64,000 nucleotides of DNA from Micropterix aruncella (lineage: Eukaryota > Arthropoda > Insecta > Lepidoptera > Micropterigidae): assembly GCA_944548615.1 (NCBI GenBank), contig OX155965.1, positions 24,170,946 to 24,234,945 of the forward strand. The letters are read 5' to 3'. Position numbers and translations under genes: made by a program. Positions within the stretch are counted from its first letter, which is position 1. Each line of letters opens with the position of its first letter. Below the pieces are notes generated by a model, which was not told the origin of the DNA, did not search any database, and worked only from the letters and a program-made list of their open reading frames with translations. Positions 33,237 to 43,826 of the stretch are shown piece by piece.

Positions 33237-34344
33237 GTTTGGTATGCTAATTGCGAGAAAACTGTAAAATTCTCTAACTACTCGCGTAAGTCTGCAATGT
33301 TTGTTTTTAATTTATGATAAACTTTCTATCTGTTTATGTCAACTAATTTACTCTGCAAACCTTACGGCCCGCGACCCACGCCCGCCGGCTATTATTCATT
33401 TGAGATTCTGGGAGATCTGTTGAATTGCCTAAGTTTCCAACGCACTAACTTAAAACTTCTACCGCGCAGAAAAGATTACAAAGCACCACTTTGTAGATGA
33501 GGATGCTAGCACATTTATTTTGCCCTCAGACCATAGTAACTGGCTGTATTCGCTTTCTATTTTGCTTGCGCTTGTTTGAGTAATTTTCAATTGTTTTGCG
33601 CTTCCATTACCGTTTCAACTCCCTTAAGCGACATGAGACCTCAGAAAAATATCCGAAATGGGCGGGGTCAATTTTGTAGGGCTTGACCAATAAAAATTCT
33701 GCGTTGACGAAGCGTCAGGCTGATTCCACGTCCGCTCGCGCAGGCGACCAGACGCATACTAAACTTTCTATCGCAGCGCTAGCACAGAATAACTATCTTT
33801 ACGCAGTGGTGGTATAAGGGTGTTTATGGCAAAGCATATTTAGCTTAACTCTTAGAGCGTTTTCACGTTTTAATTAATTGCAATTAATTTGGGGTCTAAA
33901 TAATAAATGTGGCTAAGCGCGACCCTAGAGAATTAACCAGTCAATATAATGAAATTAAAATAAAATACTCTCACCCCTTACATTGTAGGAGTTATCGCGC
34001 CTGAATGTTTTCGAAGTCAATTTAAAGCCTTAATGTCCAAGGCAATGAGCAACTTTTTTGAGCCCATATTTTAAATTGGTTCCTTATCGAGGGATTCGCT
34101 TAGAAACTTTTATAAATTAATTCATATATTTTTCAAAAAACTTATAAAACAAAAATTCTTCAGATATGGTCGTTCCCAGGTATTATGTCGCCTTAACCTC
34201 GGGGCGCCGTTACCACCTGGTTTTTCCCTTGTGACAATTCGCGACGGGCAATCTCCGTATTTATGCAACTTTCGGCTGTATTTCTCCCTCCACTGCGGTA
34301 AAATTTGCATGTCACTGAATAAACAAATAAGTTTTATACAGAGT
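33237..34344. other. Sequence without recognised gene
   Basis: A GC-richer patch at 33655-33780 has no supported frame. Confidence 0.5.
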
Positions 34345-34600
34345 GAGTTTTTAGTTACCGGCATCCTTCAAGTAGGTGAATCAGTACGAGCAAGTAAGCA
34401 ACTTATAATGAACATATTTAAAAAAGAAACAAATTTGTGAATTGTTTCTATTCAAAATAGTTTTAGAAGCGTTGGTAGAAGCTGGTTGGAGAAGCTGCGG
34501 CAGCTGGCGGTAGGTAAAAATAACGCTAACAATATTTGTTATATTTTAACTACCGCTTGATGGCGCGTAATGTTCAACGCTTTGAGTACTGGCAACCACT
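34345..34600. mobile_element. MITE family B, copy 3 (right arm missing)
   Basis: Left arm GAGTTTTTAGTTACCGGCAT ... AAGTAAGCAACTT is clear; inner hairpin GGTAGGTAAAA / TTTTAACTACC at 34510-34555. The right arm is absent where an SLR copy begins. Confidence 0.75.
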
Positions 34601-34604
34601 TTTA

Positions 34605-35080
34605 GGGAGCTAATAGGCCCTTGTTGAGTTGGTCTCGAAGACCCATTTGTTCGGGGTCGATCACACTCACGGGACAACCCATCCGGTGGCCTTCACGCAT
34701 GAAGATCGAGCCCGGTAGGACTCTGGCCTTAGGGCTAGTTTCCCCTAGGAGTCAACCTTCTGGCTCTCCAAGACGGGTTTTGCACAGCGTGGCGCAAGCA
34801 AATCGATTGTGCATTCTGACTAATAGTCGGGGGAGTCTGGAAACTGTACTGTTTCCTATAGAGCGGGGGTAGTTGTCGACCTTACAGCGACTGCTCTTGA
34901 AACGACCATCGGCTACCCGATTCCAGGTGAATGAGCCGGACAAAGGACGCCGTGGTCCGCGATAGATTCGGTTGACACCGTTTCACTGCTACGTAAGGGA
35001 GAGGACCGCGCAAGCGTCCTCGATCCTCTAACCAGCGAGGAGGTAGGAGATATCCTGAAGGCTAAATGCGGATAACATTG
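34605..35080 (+). repeat. SLR copy, head portion
   Basis: Begins GGGAGCTAATAGGCCC and matches 35697-35923 plus 36255-36480; ends before the tail. Confidence 0.8.
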
Positions 35081-35147
35081 TTGCTGGAGAATCTTCTAAA
35101 TATTTGGTGCTTTTACTGTTAATTTAATTACCGAATTATATTTCTTC
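35081..35147. other. Short AT-rich spacer
   Basis: No feature seen. Confidence 0.4.
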
Positions 35148-35470
35148 ACCTTTGTGTACCAACAACTAGAGCTGTCAACTACAACGGGCGGACCCGTCAC
35201 CTCAGAAAGTTTTAACGAAAGTTATCGTTCTGTCTCCCGTGAGGTGAGCGCGGAAGACTTAGGACAAAACAGTCCACCGTCAAGCTCCGCCACCTGCCCG
35301 TCAGAGGCCAACGCCTTAAGGCGAGGCACCGGACAAGGTACCCAGCGGGCAGCCTCACATGCCCCCTGACTACAAGTTTGGAAGGATATCTCCGTCTGGA
35401 ATTAACCTTCAAGATACCTCCGTCCTCCCGACTGGTTACGGGTCCGAAGTCACTTACACCACCTCTATCT
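35148..35470 (-). repeat. SLR copy, tail portion, reversed
   Basis: Reverse of the tail at 36500-36670 (GTCAACTACAACGGGCGGAC, CCGTGAGGTGAGCG, GGCCAACGCCTTAAGGCGAG). Confidence 0.8.
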
Positions 35471-35923
35471 GTTGGGTTACAGCGGTACCAGTAAGAAATT
35501 TATGAAAATAATGTCAGTTTTTAGTACAGTAGAGCCGCGGTTATCTGAGCTCCGATTAACCGAGTTCCGTGTTAACCGAAATCGAAAAGGCCACGACCAG
35601 GCCATGTTTTTACCCCCAATGTCACCCCTCTGCTCCGTAGTTACTATGTAGTACTGTATTTTACAAATTGTATATGTTGTACATTACATTTTTAACGGGA
35701 GTTAATGGGCCCTTGCTGAGTTGGCCACGAAGACCCATTCTGTTCAGGGCTGGTCACACTCACGGGTGAACACCTATCCGACGGCCTCCACGCATGAAGT
35801 GCGAGCCTGGGTAGGACTCCGGCCTTATGGTTAGTTTCCCCTGGGAATCAACCTTCTGGCGCTCCTGGACGGTCTGCGCACCGTGCGGCGTAAGCCAATC
35901 GACTGTGCACTCTGACTAACAGT

Positions 35924-36244
35924 TTAGAGTTTCAAGGCGATAGGTGAGGGCAGCAAACCCCGCCCACCGCCCGGGCAGTTATAACGACGAGGGTCGTCTT
36001 GTCTGCCCGGGATGTCGTGCTACGACAACCCTGCGCGTACCAGAAGGGTAGAACGCGCAGGGGGTGAAATAGGGTAAACCACCCCCCCCGTACCGCCCCG
36101 AGAACCCATTTATTTATAATAATAAAAGTAAAAATTTACAAAAATAATACTAAATTTACCATATTCACAAAAAAAAAAAATAAAACAACAAATAACAAAT
36201 TTAGGGCCGGTAAGCGGGGTAGAGGACGCTCCAGAAACGATGTC
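35924..36244 (-). mobile_element. 321-bp insertion inside the SLR copy
   Basis: GACTAACAGT occurs at 35914-35923 and 36245-36254, while the SLR copies at 34830 and 41490 have it once. The insert has a GC-rich half with CGCCCGGGCA and an A-rich half. Class unknown; a short retroposon is likely. Confidence 0.8.
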
Positions 36245-36499
36245 GACTAACAGTCGGGGGAGTCTGAAAGCAGGACTGTTTCCTATAGAGCGGGGGTGGT
36301 TGCGGACCTTACGGCGACTGCTCTTGAAATGACCATCGGCTACCCGATCCTGGGTGAACAGCCGGGCAAAGGGCGCTGTGGTCCGCGATAGATTTGGTAA
36401 ACACCGTTTCACCGCTTCGTAAGGGAGAGGACCGCGCAAGCGACCTCGAACTCGTAACCAATCGAGATACCGGAGTAATCTGGTCACAATTGGAAGTAA

Positions 36500-36670
36500 G
36501 GGGGTGAGTGGCTATCTCGCGGTTAAGGCGTTGGCCTCTTACGGGTTTGTGGCGTAGCTAGACGGTGGACTGTTTTGTCCTCAAGTCTTCTGCGCTCACT
36601 GCTGGGAGATAGAACGACTAATCGTTAAAACTTCCTAAGGTGACGGGCTCGCCCGCTTTAGTCGACAACA
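36500..36670 (+). repeat. SLR conserved tail with A-box-like motif
   Basis: TGGCGTAGCTAGACGG resembles a pol III A box and GGGCTCGCCCG lies ~95 bases downstream where a B box might be. Spacing is long, so promoter function is speculative. Confidence 0.4.
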
Positions 36671-36861
36671 CAAGTTATTACATTTTTAACTACTTTTAAA
36701 TATATCATAGATGTACTATTTTACTTCATTGACTACGTTTTCATTCAGTTTAAACTTTACCGTATAATGTTTCCTTCTCGATTTACGACTGAGTCCGTGT
36801 TATCCGAGTTTTCGATTATCCGAAGAGTACCCTCGGTCCACATTACCGAGGTCCTACTGTA

Positions 36862-37835
36862 CTTTATTTTGAGTAAAACTAATAAAAGCGAAACTAGTAA
36901 ACTCAAAAATAACTTCGCAACATATTTAAGTCTACTACTATGGTTTTCATCCTGATTGAAACTGCAAAATAATCGATCACTTTTTGAGACATCCATTTTT
37001 TGGCATCCCTTGCTTCCTGACAGAGTTGGAAGAATCGTCGACCGTAGACAGAAGTTCCATTTTGGGCCCCGAACGATGGTGGGCCCCGTTTGTAGCGTTG
37101 GATGGGTGGTATGGGGGTGGGAGTTAAGGGAAAGGGGTGATATGGTTTGAAAGGGGGGGGGGGGTTGGTGGAGGGGTAGTGGGTAGAGATGGCTTGCGGA
37201 GGAGAGGGGTTTTCGGGGGGGGGGGGGGGGGGGGGCATGGGGTTTAGCACGCGGGTGGTTGTCTGCTTGCCGGGGAAACCTTGCGGTGACACAACCGTTT
37301 TTTTAATCCGGTCAAGTTTTCAAGTTCCCAGGGGCGGCTCAAATTCAGAAAGAATATAAATTTCTGGAATATAAGAAAAATCTTGGAATAAGAATTTAAA
37401 ATACCAAGGTGGCCGCTTGTCTGCGACGCCGTAACGTCACTTTTCGTCTTTTGCGGTTCGTTTTGCGACTCTGCAGATTGTTCCTCTTCGTTTTAATCAG
37501 ACAGCAAAATTCATATTTTCCGGCAGGAACTCGCTGAACCGTCTACGGTGACATTTTCTTCCGATAACGTCTACTTCAAAAGGAGATTGAGTGGATGCGT
37601 GAATTATTATGACGTTCGAGAGTATCTATCGCAACAGCCACACGGTTGTAAAAGTTCGTGACGAATTTCTTACCTAGGTAATTTTCGATTTTTCAAACTG
37701 GCCAATAATAGTCAATATTCTTTTGTTTATTAAAATTGCAAATACAGTTGGAAACGTCATAATAATAAATATTTAAAACACAAATAATCTAAATAAAAAT
37801 GAACCAAATGTTTAAAAAATCAAGGCTTTCCCGGC
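36862..37835. other. Gene-free sequence with poly-G tracts
   Basis: G-runs of 10 or more near 37157 and 37217-37235; proline-rich reverse frames here come from those runs. The rest shows nothing. Confidence 0.6.
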
Positions 37836-37849
37836 AAGACCCCAGCTGT

Positions 37850-39239
37850 CCCCAGTGTCTTACGGTGGTGAGAGATAAACTAAGGTCTGAGGACCTCCCT
37901 ATTAGCTACGCCGAGATGCTTCAACATTGCCTGACATCCTGCTACTTTCTATGGAACGGCGATTATTAAAAAACAAATCGACGGAGTAGCAATGGGATGC
38001 CCCGTATCGCCGATAGTTAGTGACCTATATATGGAATATTTTGAGGAATTAGCCATAAAAACCTCCAAAAATAAACCCATTCTCTGGCTTCGCTACGTGG
38101 ATGATACCTTCTGCATCCTGAAAGGCAACATTCAAACGGTGAAAGAATTCCTGGGTCATCTAAACTCCATACACCCAAAAATCAGTTTCACCTATGAAGT
38201 AGAGAAGGACGGCTCCTTACCATTTTTGGATGTCAAAGTGACGAGGAGAAGTGACAATACTCTCGGACATACGGTATATCGGAAGCCCACACATACGGAC
38301 AGATATTTGCATGCAAGCTCACACCATCATCCCTACCATCTACGTTCAGTGCAAACGTCGCTCGTGAATCGAGCACGCGATCTATGCGACACTGAGCATT
38401 TTCCGAAGGAGATGGAACATGTCAATGATGTCCTTAGGAAAAATGGATACGGAAAATATCACGAGACACGCACACGATCTAATACGGACGAAACTCAAAA
38501 ACCGAGCAGATCAAGAGCATTCTTACCATACGTCAAGGGCGTGACTGATCGAATAAGTAAGATGCTAAACAGATTCGATATAAAAACGATCTTCAAACCG
38601 ACCCAAAATATAGCTCGATTTTTGAGGCCTGTAAAGGATGTAATACCACTGCAAACCCCGGGTGTGTATAAAGTCGAATGCAGCTGCGGTCTAGCCTACG
38701 TTGGACAAACGAAACGGCCCATAGCCACGCGACTGACAGAACACATCAAAGCTGTTAAAAACGTTCAGCGAGAAAAATCGGCGATCTGCGAACATATATT
38801 GGATAGCGGAAGTAACCACTGGATGCAGTTTCAAAATCCCATTGTTCTATCCAAGGAACAATTCTACTTTCCTCGCATGATCCGGGAAGCCATTGAAATA
38901 AGAAGAACTCCGAACTTCAATAGAGATGACGGCTACAAACTCTCTTCTACGTGGAACCCTCTTCTTAAAATGTTCCCGCCGCCGAACGCCGAACGCAAAG
39001 ACGTAAAACAGGATACAGTGAGTGTTGTGTGCAAGACGGATTTTAAAAATTCCCGCGCTCCAAGCCCGGCCCCCCACCACCTTTATAACCTACGCAGTGG
39101 CGGCAGCGGTTTGCGGCCTACCCGCAAAACAACGGACTGACAGCTCTTCAGTCTACCCTAGACAACGGCGGCTGCAACGTCACCGAAACGTCGGGTCCTA
39201 CAAATTTCACGCGGTAAATTCGTTTTCTATCCTATTTAT
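37850..39239 (+). mobile_element. Penelope-like element, 5'-truncated
   Basis: RT and GIY-YIG coding region followed by a ~100-base 3' part. AAGACCCCAGCTGT occurs at 37836-37849 and at 39240-39253, a likely 14-bp target duplication. Confidence 0.85.
37855..39140 (+). pseudogene. Penelope-type reverse transcriptase with GIY-YIG endonuclease, truncated
   Basis: The polymerase starts mid-domain (LPISYAEMLQHCL, then YFLWNGDY), shows an indel near 37968 and continues in the frame opening at 37992 with VAMGCPVSP, catalytic YVDD at 38094-38105 and a FLDVKV turn. The GIY-YIG type nuclease lies at residues ~224-300 counted from 37992: GVYKVECSCG then AYVGQT, preceded by a CxC zinc-binding pair characteristic of Penelope-like elements; RLTEH follows. 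Penelope elements use this nuclease to prime reverse transcription. The N-terminal half is gone and there is one frameshift, so it is dead, but 382 codons remain open, which suggests modest age. Confidence 0.9.
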
Positions 39240-39253
39240 AAGACCCCAGCTGT

Positions 39254-40030
39254 TTTTTTTAACATTAGAGTCAGAAAATTAACATTAACTGGCATATGCA
39301 TGTTGTACGATGCGTCATCTTAGTACACAACATTGGAATTTATAACTATAAATAACATTTCATATTATTAACATTCGCATAATAGCGTACCGCCACCTAG
39401 CGGAAATCCGGTGAAATGGCTTCACACGTCGGCGTCTAAGCAATGACACGGACCGCAGCCGCGGTTCATAGGTAGTGCGCAGTGACATAGGTACGCGGTA
39501 ACAGATGGCACTGGCCGCCCACAACTTTTAACGGAGAAAATACGGTGGACCGATTTTAACCACAATTTTTTCAACCCTTACCTTGTCCAAATGATGCCTA
39601 CATGGCGTTTAGGCGCTATCATGGAGGAATACACACATACATACTTCAGTCTGGAAATGGTCCTAATTATCTCAAGGAGGGGGGGAGGGGGAAGGGGGAG
39701 GTGGGGGGGAGGTCAAAATGGATATTTCTATTTTTAACTCGATTTTTAGCGCAAATAAACTAATGCAACTAAAACTAATGCGCCTAAAACTAATGCAACT
39801 AATCTTTTCTTATATATAGAAATGAATAGCCGCGCGTTACTCTCGCAAGATCTCGAAAATGACTCAACCGATTTGAATTATGTTTTTTTTGTTTGTTTGG
39901 CTTGATTCAGGGGTGGTTTACAAAAAAAATATTTAGGAAAAATTAAAAGAAACATCTGAAAATCGAAAAATAGAAGAATTCGAAATTGATCATTTTGGGA
40001 AATGGGCCACTTTCAATAGATGGCGTTCGC
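39254..40030. other. Gene-free sequence with a G-rich patch
   Basis: Purine run GGAGGGGGGGAGGGGG at about 39674-39712 could form quadruplexes. Nothing else supported. Confidence 0.5.
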
Positions 40031-40240
40031 GGCGATCCTATTGTTTTACAGCTGCGCCATCCATAACTGTCATTTATTCCGTGCGATTGTGTAAAATTAC
40101 AAAAAGTCGAAAAAGTCAGAAGAGTCGAAAAAGTAAAAAAAGTCGAAAAAGTTGAAAACGTCGAACAAGTCAAAAAAGTCGGAAAAGTCAAAAAAGTCGA
40201 AAAAGTCAAAAAAGTCGTAAACGTCGAAAAAGCATTTATA
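40031..40240. repeat. Duplicated module 1: leader + (GTCRAAAAA)n minisatellite
   Basis: Leader CGATCCTATT ... TTCCGTG.GATTGTGTAAAAT then ~14 imperfect 9-bp units GTCGAAAAA / GTCAAAAAA from 40106. Confidence 0.9.
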
Positions 40241-40321
40241 TTTCATAATGTAAATTAAATACATTGAATTTATTTTAATTACAAACGACTTTCATTTAAT
40301 CACCAATTGTTTATTCACCAA

Positions 40322-40552
40322 ACGATCCTATTATTTGACAGCTGGGGGCATTCATAACTGTTATTCATTCCGTGGGATTGTGTAAAATTTCAAAAAGTCG
40401 AAAAGTCGAAAAAGTCAAGAGTAAAAAAAGTCAAAAAAGTAAAAAAAGTAAAAAACGTCGAAAAAGTCGAAAAATTCAAAAAAGTCGAAAAGTTAAAAAA
40501 GTCCGAAAAGTCAAAAATGCAAAAAACTCGAAAAAGTCGAAAAACTGAAACG
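40322..40552. repeat. Duplicated module 2: leader + (GTCRAAAAA)n minisatellite
   Basis: Same leader and 9-bp array starting at 40392; the period of the duplication is ~290 bp. Reverse frames rich in Phe, Ser and Thr are artefacts. Confidence 0.9.
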
Positions 40553-41047
40553 GTACATGATTCGGCCATATTATACATAGATTTCAATGAATTGGATTTG
40601 GAAGGTTGATTAGGATCAATAAACGCTTATGAAGAGTTACAATCAAATCAATTTTATGTGGTACAAAGTTCACCGGATCATCTAGTAATCAATAAAAATA
40701 ATACTAATAGTAACTAAAGTCAGACAAAATAAAAGATAAATGCTCAATAACGACTTATGTAAAACGACAATAATTATAATGTATAATCAAACATTATCAA
40801 ATTATTCCTACGAGATTTACCTACGAGGTTTAATAAATGTATCTTAGAGAGAGGATATTATTTTTCAAAATAAGTGTATATTAAAGATATTGTAATATTT
40901 TACCGAGGTCGTCTACCTTAGAAATAGCATGTGTGATGAGCCAATGTTTAACTCTCTGTGCATAAGTGTCTCTACATAAGCATTTCATGTCCCTAAATTC
41001 TTAGTTACGTCTCATCCCATCATATTCTGTCCTCAGCTTAGTTGGGG
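40553..41047. other. AT-rich sequence without recognised features
   Basis: Nothing supported. Confidence 0.5.
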
Positions 41048-41217
41048 AGCCAGCGACAAAGAGTTTTTTAAAAGCTGATACTTTCAGATCAGACAGAAGT
41101 TTGGCCATAGAATGGCGGGCTAGTCAGCAGGCCACATTCCGGGACACCTGGCGCTGGCGTACTACGAAAGGTGTCATTAACACGCTTTTACTAGGTCGAC
41201 CTGTATGTAACTATGTC

Positions 41218-41948
41218 ATCAGGTCAGGTCACAGTGTAACTATGTCCACACGTAACAGGTCATCGTGGCCACCTCATCATGGGAGTTAATGGGCCCATGA
41301 TGAGGTGGCCACGATGACCAATGTGTTCAGGGTCGGCCACACTCACGGGTCAACACCCATCCGATGGCCTCCACGCATGGGGTGCGAACCTGGGTAGGAC
41401 ACTGGGTCAACCAGTCTCCCCTGGGAATCAAACCTCTGGCACTCCTGGACGGTCTGCGCACCGAGCGGCGCAAGCCAATCGATTGTGCTCTCCGACTAAC
41501 AGTCGGGGGAGTCTGGGAACTGTATTGTTTCCTATAGAGCGGGGGTGGTTGCCTACCTTACGGCGACTGCTCTTGAAATGACCATTGGCCATCCGATCCC
41601 GGTTCAGAGTCGGGCAAAGGACGCCTTGGTCCGCGATAGATTCGGTGCACACCGTTTCACCGCTTCGTAAGGGAGAGGACCGCGCAAGGGACCTCGAACT
41701 CGGAACCAATCGAGAGACCGGAGAAATCTGGTCACAATTGGAAGCAAGGGCGCGAGTGTTCGGCCCGCCAGGTAGCATACTGGCTATCTCGCGGCAAAGG
41801 CGTTGGCTTCTTGCGGGTTGTGGCGTAGCTAGACGTCGGATTTGTAATGTCCAAAGTCTTCTACGCTCACTACACGGTCGATAGAACGATGAATCGTTAA
41901 AACGTCCTGCGGTGACGGGTTCGCCCGTTGTGGTTGACATCTCAATAT
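41218..41948 (+). mobile_element. SLR retroposon copy with 14-bp duplication and inverted 5' end
   Basis: GTATGTAACTATGT at 41204-41217 and 41949-41962. The body 41281-41948 matches the copy at 35697. The extra 5' segment contains a reversed piece of the head, forming the palindrome at 41258-41319. A 170-codon reverse frame across it recurs in part in other copies but is not a proven gene. Confidence 0.85.
41258..41319. repeat. Perfect 26-bp-arm palindrome at the SLR 5' end
   Basis: Arms 41258-41283 and 41294-41319 (GGTCATCGTGGCCACCTC ...), 10-base loop. Confidence 0.95.
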
Positions 41949-42592
41949 GTATGTAACTATGTAATGGAATCTAAGGTAACTAATTTAACCATCTTCCAAG
42001 GATCGTAGCGTCATGAAAATTGGCAGCTGTATGTAGTTCTGATGACAATACAATAATATGGTACTGTCGAACTGATCTGATGATGGAGTCGGAAGATATG
42101 AACTGGGACTTCATGATGGAACATCGTATCATAGATGTGTTTGGACTTGTTAGAAAAGTCTTGGAATGAACTTTGACCATGATTAGGTTTTAAGGTCTGA
42201 TGATGAAGCCGGAAGATAGGCACTGGCATTCCATGATGGAATATCATATCATAGCCGTGTGCCGTGTGAATATCGTATCATAGCCTCGAGTTCGATTATA
42301 AAGCAATCGGACTATATGTTTCGAGTTCTTTATTGCATACACTGTTTACTGGTGAATTTTCAGCTTTTCCAAAACACTTTCACTTACAAACTACTAATTA
42401 AAATGACACCTTTCCTAGTTTGCCAGGTGTCCCGGAATCTGGTCTGCTGACTGTACCCTGGCATTCCATACTCAAAATACGGTCTGATCTGAAAGTATCA
42501 GCTTTTCCAAAACTCTTGCAGTTTTTTGTCGCTAGCTCTTGGCTATCCTTGCAAATATTCTCTAAATCCTAATTATACAACAAGACGTATTT

Positions 42593-43185
42593 TTAAGCTA
42601 TTGCATAGCTTTTATCGCGGGCCTTAGGGCCAGCGCGGCGACCGAATGAAGAAATTTCTTAACGAAAATTAATGATTTTAAACTGATAATTACGTCTAAA
42701 CCAGTACTGCTTACGATTCGAAAAAAATATATGTTAAACAAGAACATTTTCCTAATATTCTTAACTTTGAATATTTTAGATTTTGTTTATATTACATAGT
42801 GTAATTAATTTGTGAAATTAGGTCTAACCGAACACAAAAACGACTACTACGCAAATACTATCTGGCGTATTATTATGAAACCTGCACCATTTTAAAGATA
42901 ATTTAATTACCTATCTTTTTATCTACGAATTTTTTCGAATAATTCGGTGTTTTTGCTTTATTGAATAAAAAATTCGTGCGCGGCGCTCTATCGAAAGACG
43001 TTTAAATTATTCCGAATCATTTGCTTCCGCAGCCGCAAATGATTCGGAATAATTTCAACGTTTTCCGATAGAGCGCAGTTATCTGATATCAGAAAAAATA
43101 AAATAAATAAATAATTATAATTGCATAAGTTGTTAAAAATGCTATGCAATAGCTTTACCGTGGCAGTCCCCGAGTGCCACACGTA
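42593..43185 (+). repeat. Repeat family C, copy 1
   Basis: Starts TTAAGCTATTGCATAGC, ends GCTATGCAATAGCTTTACCG ... GTGCCACACGTA. The centre (about 42988-43078) is a ~42-bp-arm hairpin containing CCGAATCATTTGC and complement, with CTCTATCG at its base. Confidence 0.9.
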
Positions 43186-43228
43186 TTTTTTTTTTAATTT
43201 CATTATTAATTGATAAGTATTAGGTTTT

Positions 43229-43826
43229 TAAGCTATTGCATAGCTTTTATCGCGGGCTTAGCTAAGCCAGCGCGGCGACCGAATGAAGAAATTTCTTAAC
43301 GAATATTAATGATTTTAAACTGATAATTACGTCTAAACGAGTTCTGTTTACGATTCGAAAAAAAAATATGTTAAACAAGAACAATTTCCTAATATTCTTA
43401 GTTTTGAATATTTTAGATTTTGTTTATATTACATAGTGTAATTAATTTGTGAAATTAGGTCTAACCGAACACAAAAACGCCTACTACGCAAATACTATTT
43501 GGCATATTATTATGAAACCTGCACCAGTTTAAAGATAATTTAATTATCTATCTTTCAATCTAAGATTTTTTTCTAATAATCCCATTTTTTTGCTTTATCG
43601 AATAAAAAATTCGTGCGCGGCGCTCTATCGGAAGACGTTTAAATTATTCCGAATTATTTGCTTCCGCAGCCGCAAATGATTCGGAATAATTTCAACGTTT
43701 TCCGATACAGCGCAGTTATCTGATATCAGAAAAAATAAAATAAATAAATAATTATAATTGCATACCTAAGTTGTTAAAAATGCTATGCAATAGCTTTACC
43801 GCGGCAGTCCCCGAGTGCCACACGTA
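43229..43826 (+). repeat. Repeat family C, copy 2 (tandem)
   Basis: Head-to-tail with copy 1, ~95% alike, hairpin at about 43620-43712. Confidence 0.9.

Larger units (their letters stand above)
35697..36676 (+). mobile_element. SLR retroposon copy with 14-bp target duplication
   Basis: ATTACATTTTTAAC stands at 35683-35696 and again at 36677-36690. The unit starts GGGAGTTAATGGGCCC and ends in a GACGGGCTCGCCCG hairpin region followed by GTCGACAACACAAGTT, without poly-A. Removing a nested 331-bp insertion leaves ~649 bp. A 14-bp variable duplication points to LINE-driven insertion. Confidence 0.85.
35527..36859. mobile_element. pogo/Tigger-like element carrying an SLR insertion
   Basis: Ends CAGTAGAGCCGCGGTTATC and, reversed, CAGTAGGACCTCGGTAAT; TA on both sides (35525-35526, 36860-36861). 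Interior halves (35545-35682, 36691-36840) contain further gene-free TTATCCGAG/TTAACCGAG repeats. Without the insertion it is about 340 bp, a non-autonomous copy. Confidence 0.8.
41048..42548. mobile_element. Foldback element with ~110-bp inverted ends
   Basis: Left AGCGACAAAGAG...AGCTGATACTTTCAGATCAG...TTCCGGGACACCTGG (41048-41155) is mirrored at 42415-42548. The interior has an SLR insertion and a 125-bp direct duplication at 42060-42250 (GATGATGGAGTCGGAAGATA type). Confidence 0.8.

Noticed and set aside
36903..37292. Proline-rich 129-codon reverse frame
   Set aside because: Caused by poly-G tracts; low complexity only.
39150..39239. Hammerhead ribozyme at the Penelope 3' end
   Set aside because: A CCGAAACGTC word is suggestive, but the CTGATGA core element was not found in this copy.
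39943..40587. Phe/Ser/Thr-rich reverse frames
   Set aside because: Translation of the 9-bp minisatellite.
41428..41940. 170-codon reverse frame in an SLR copy, with partial relatives at 34752 and 36110
   Set aside because: Similarity follows from the repeat family itself; each copy has stops at different places, so no selection for coding is evident.
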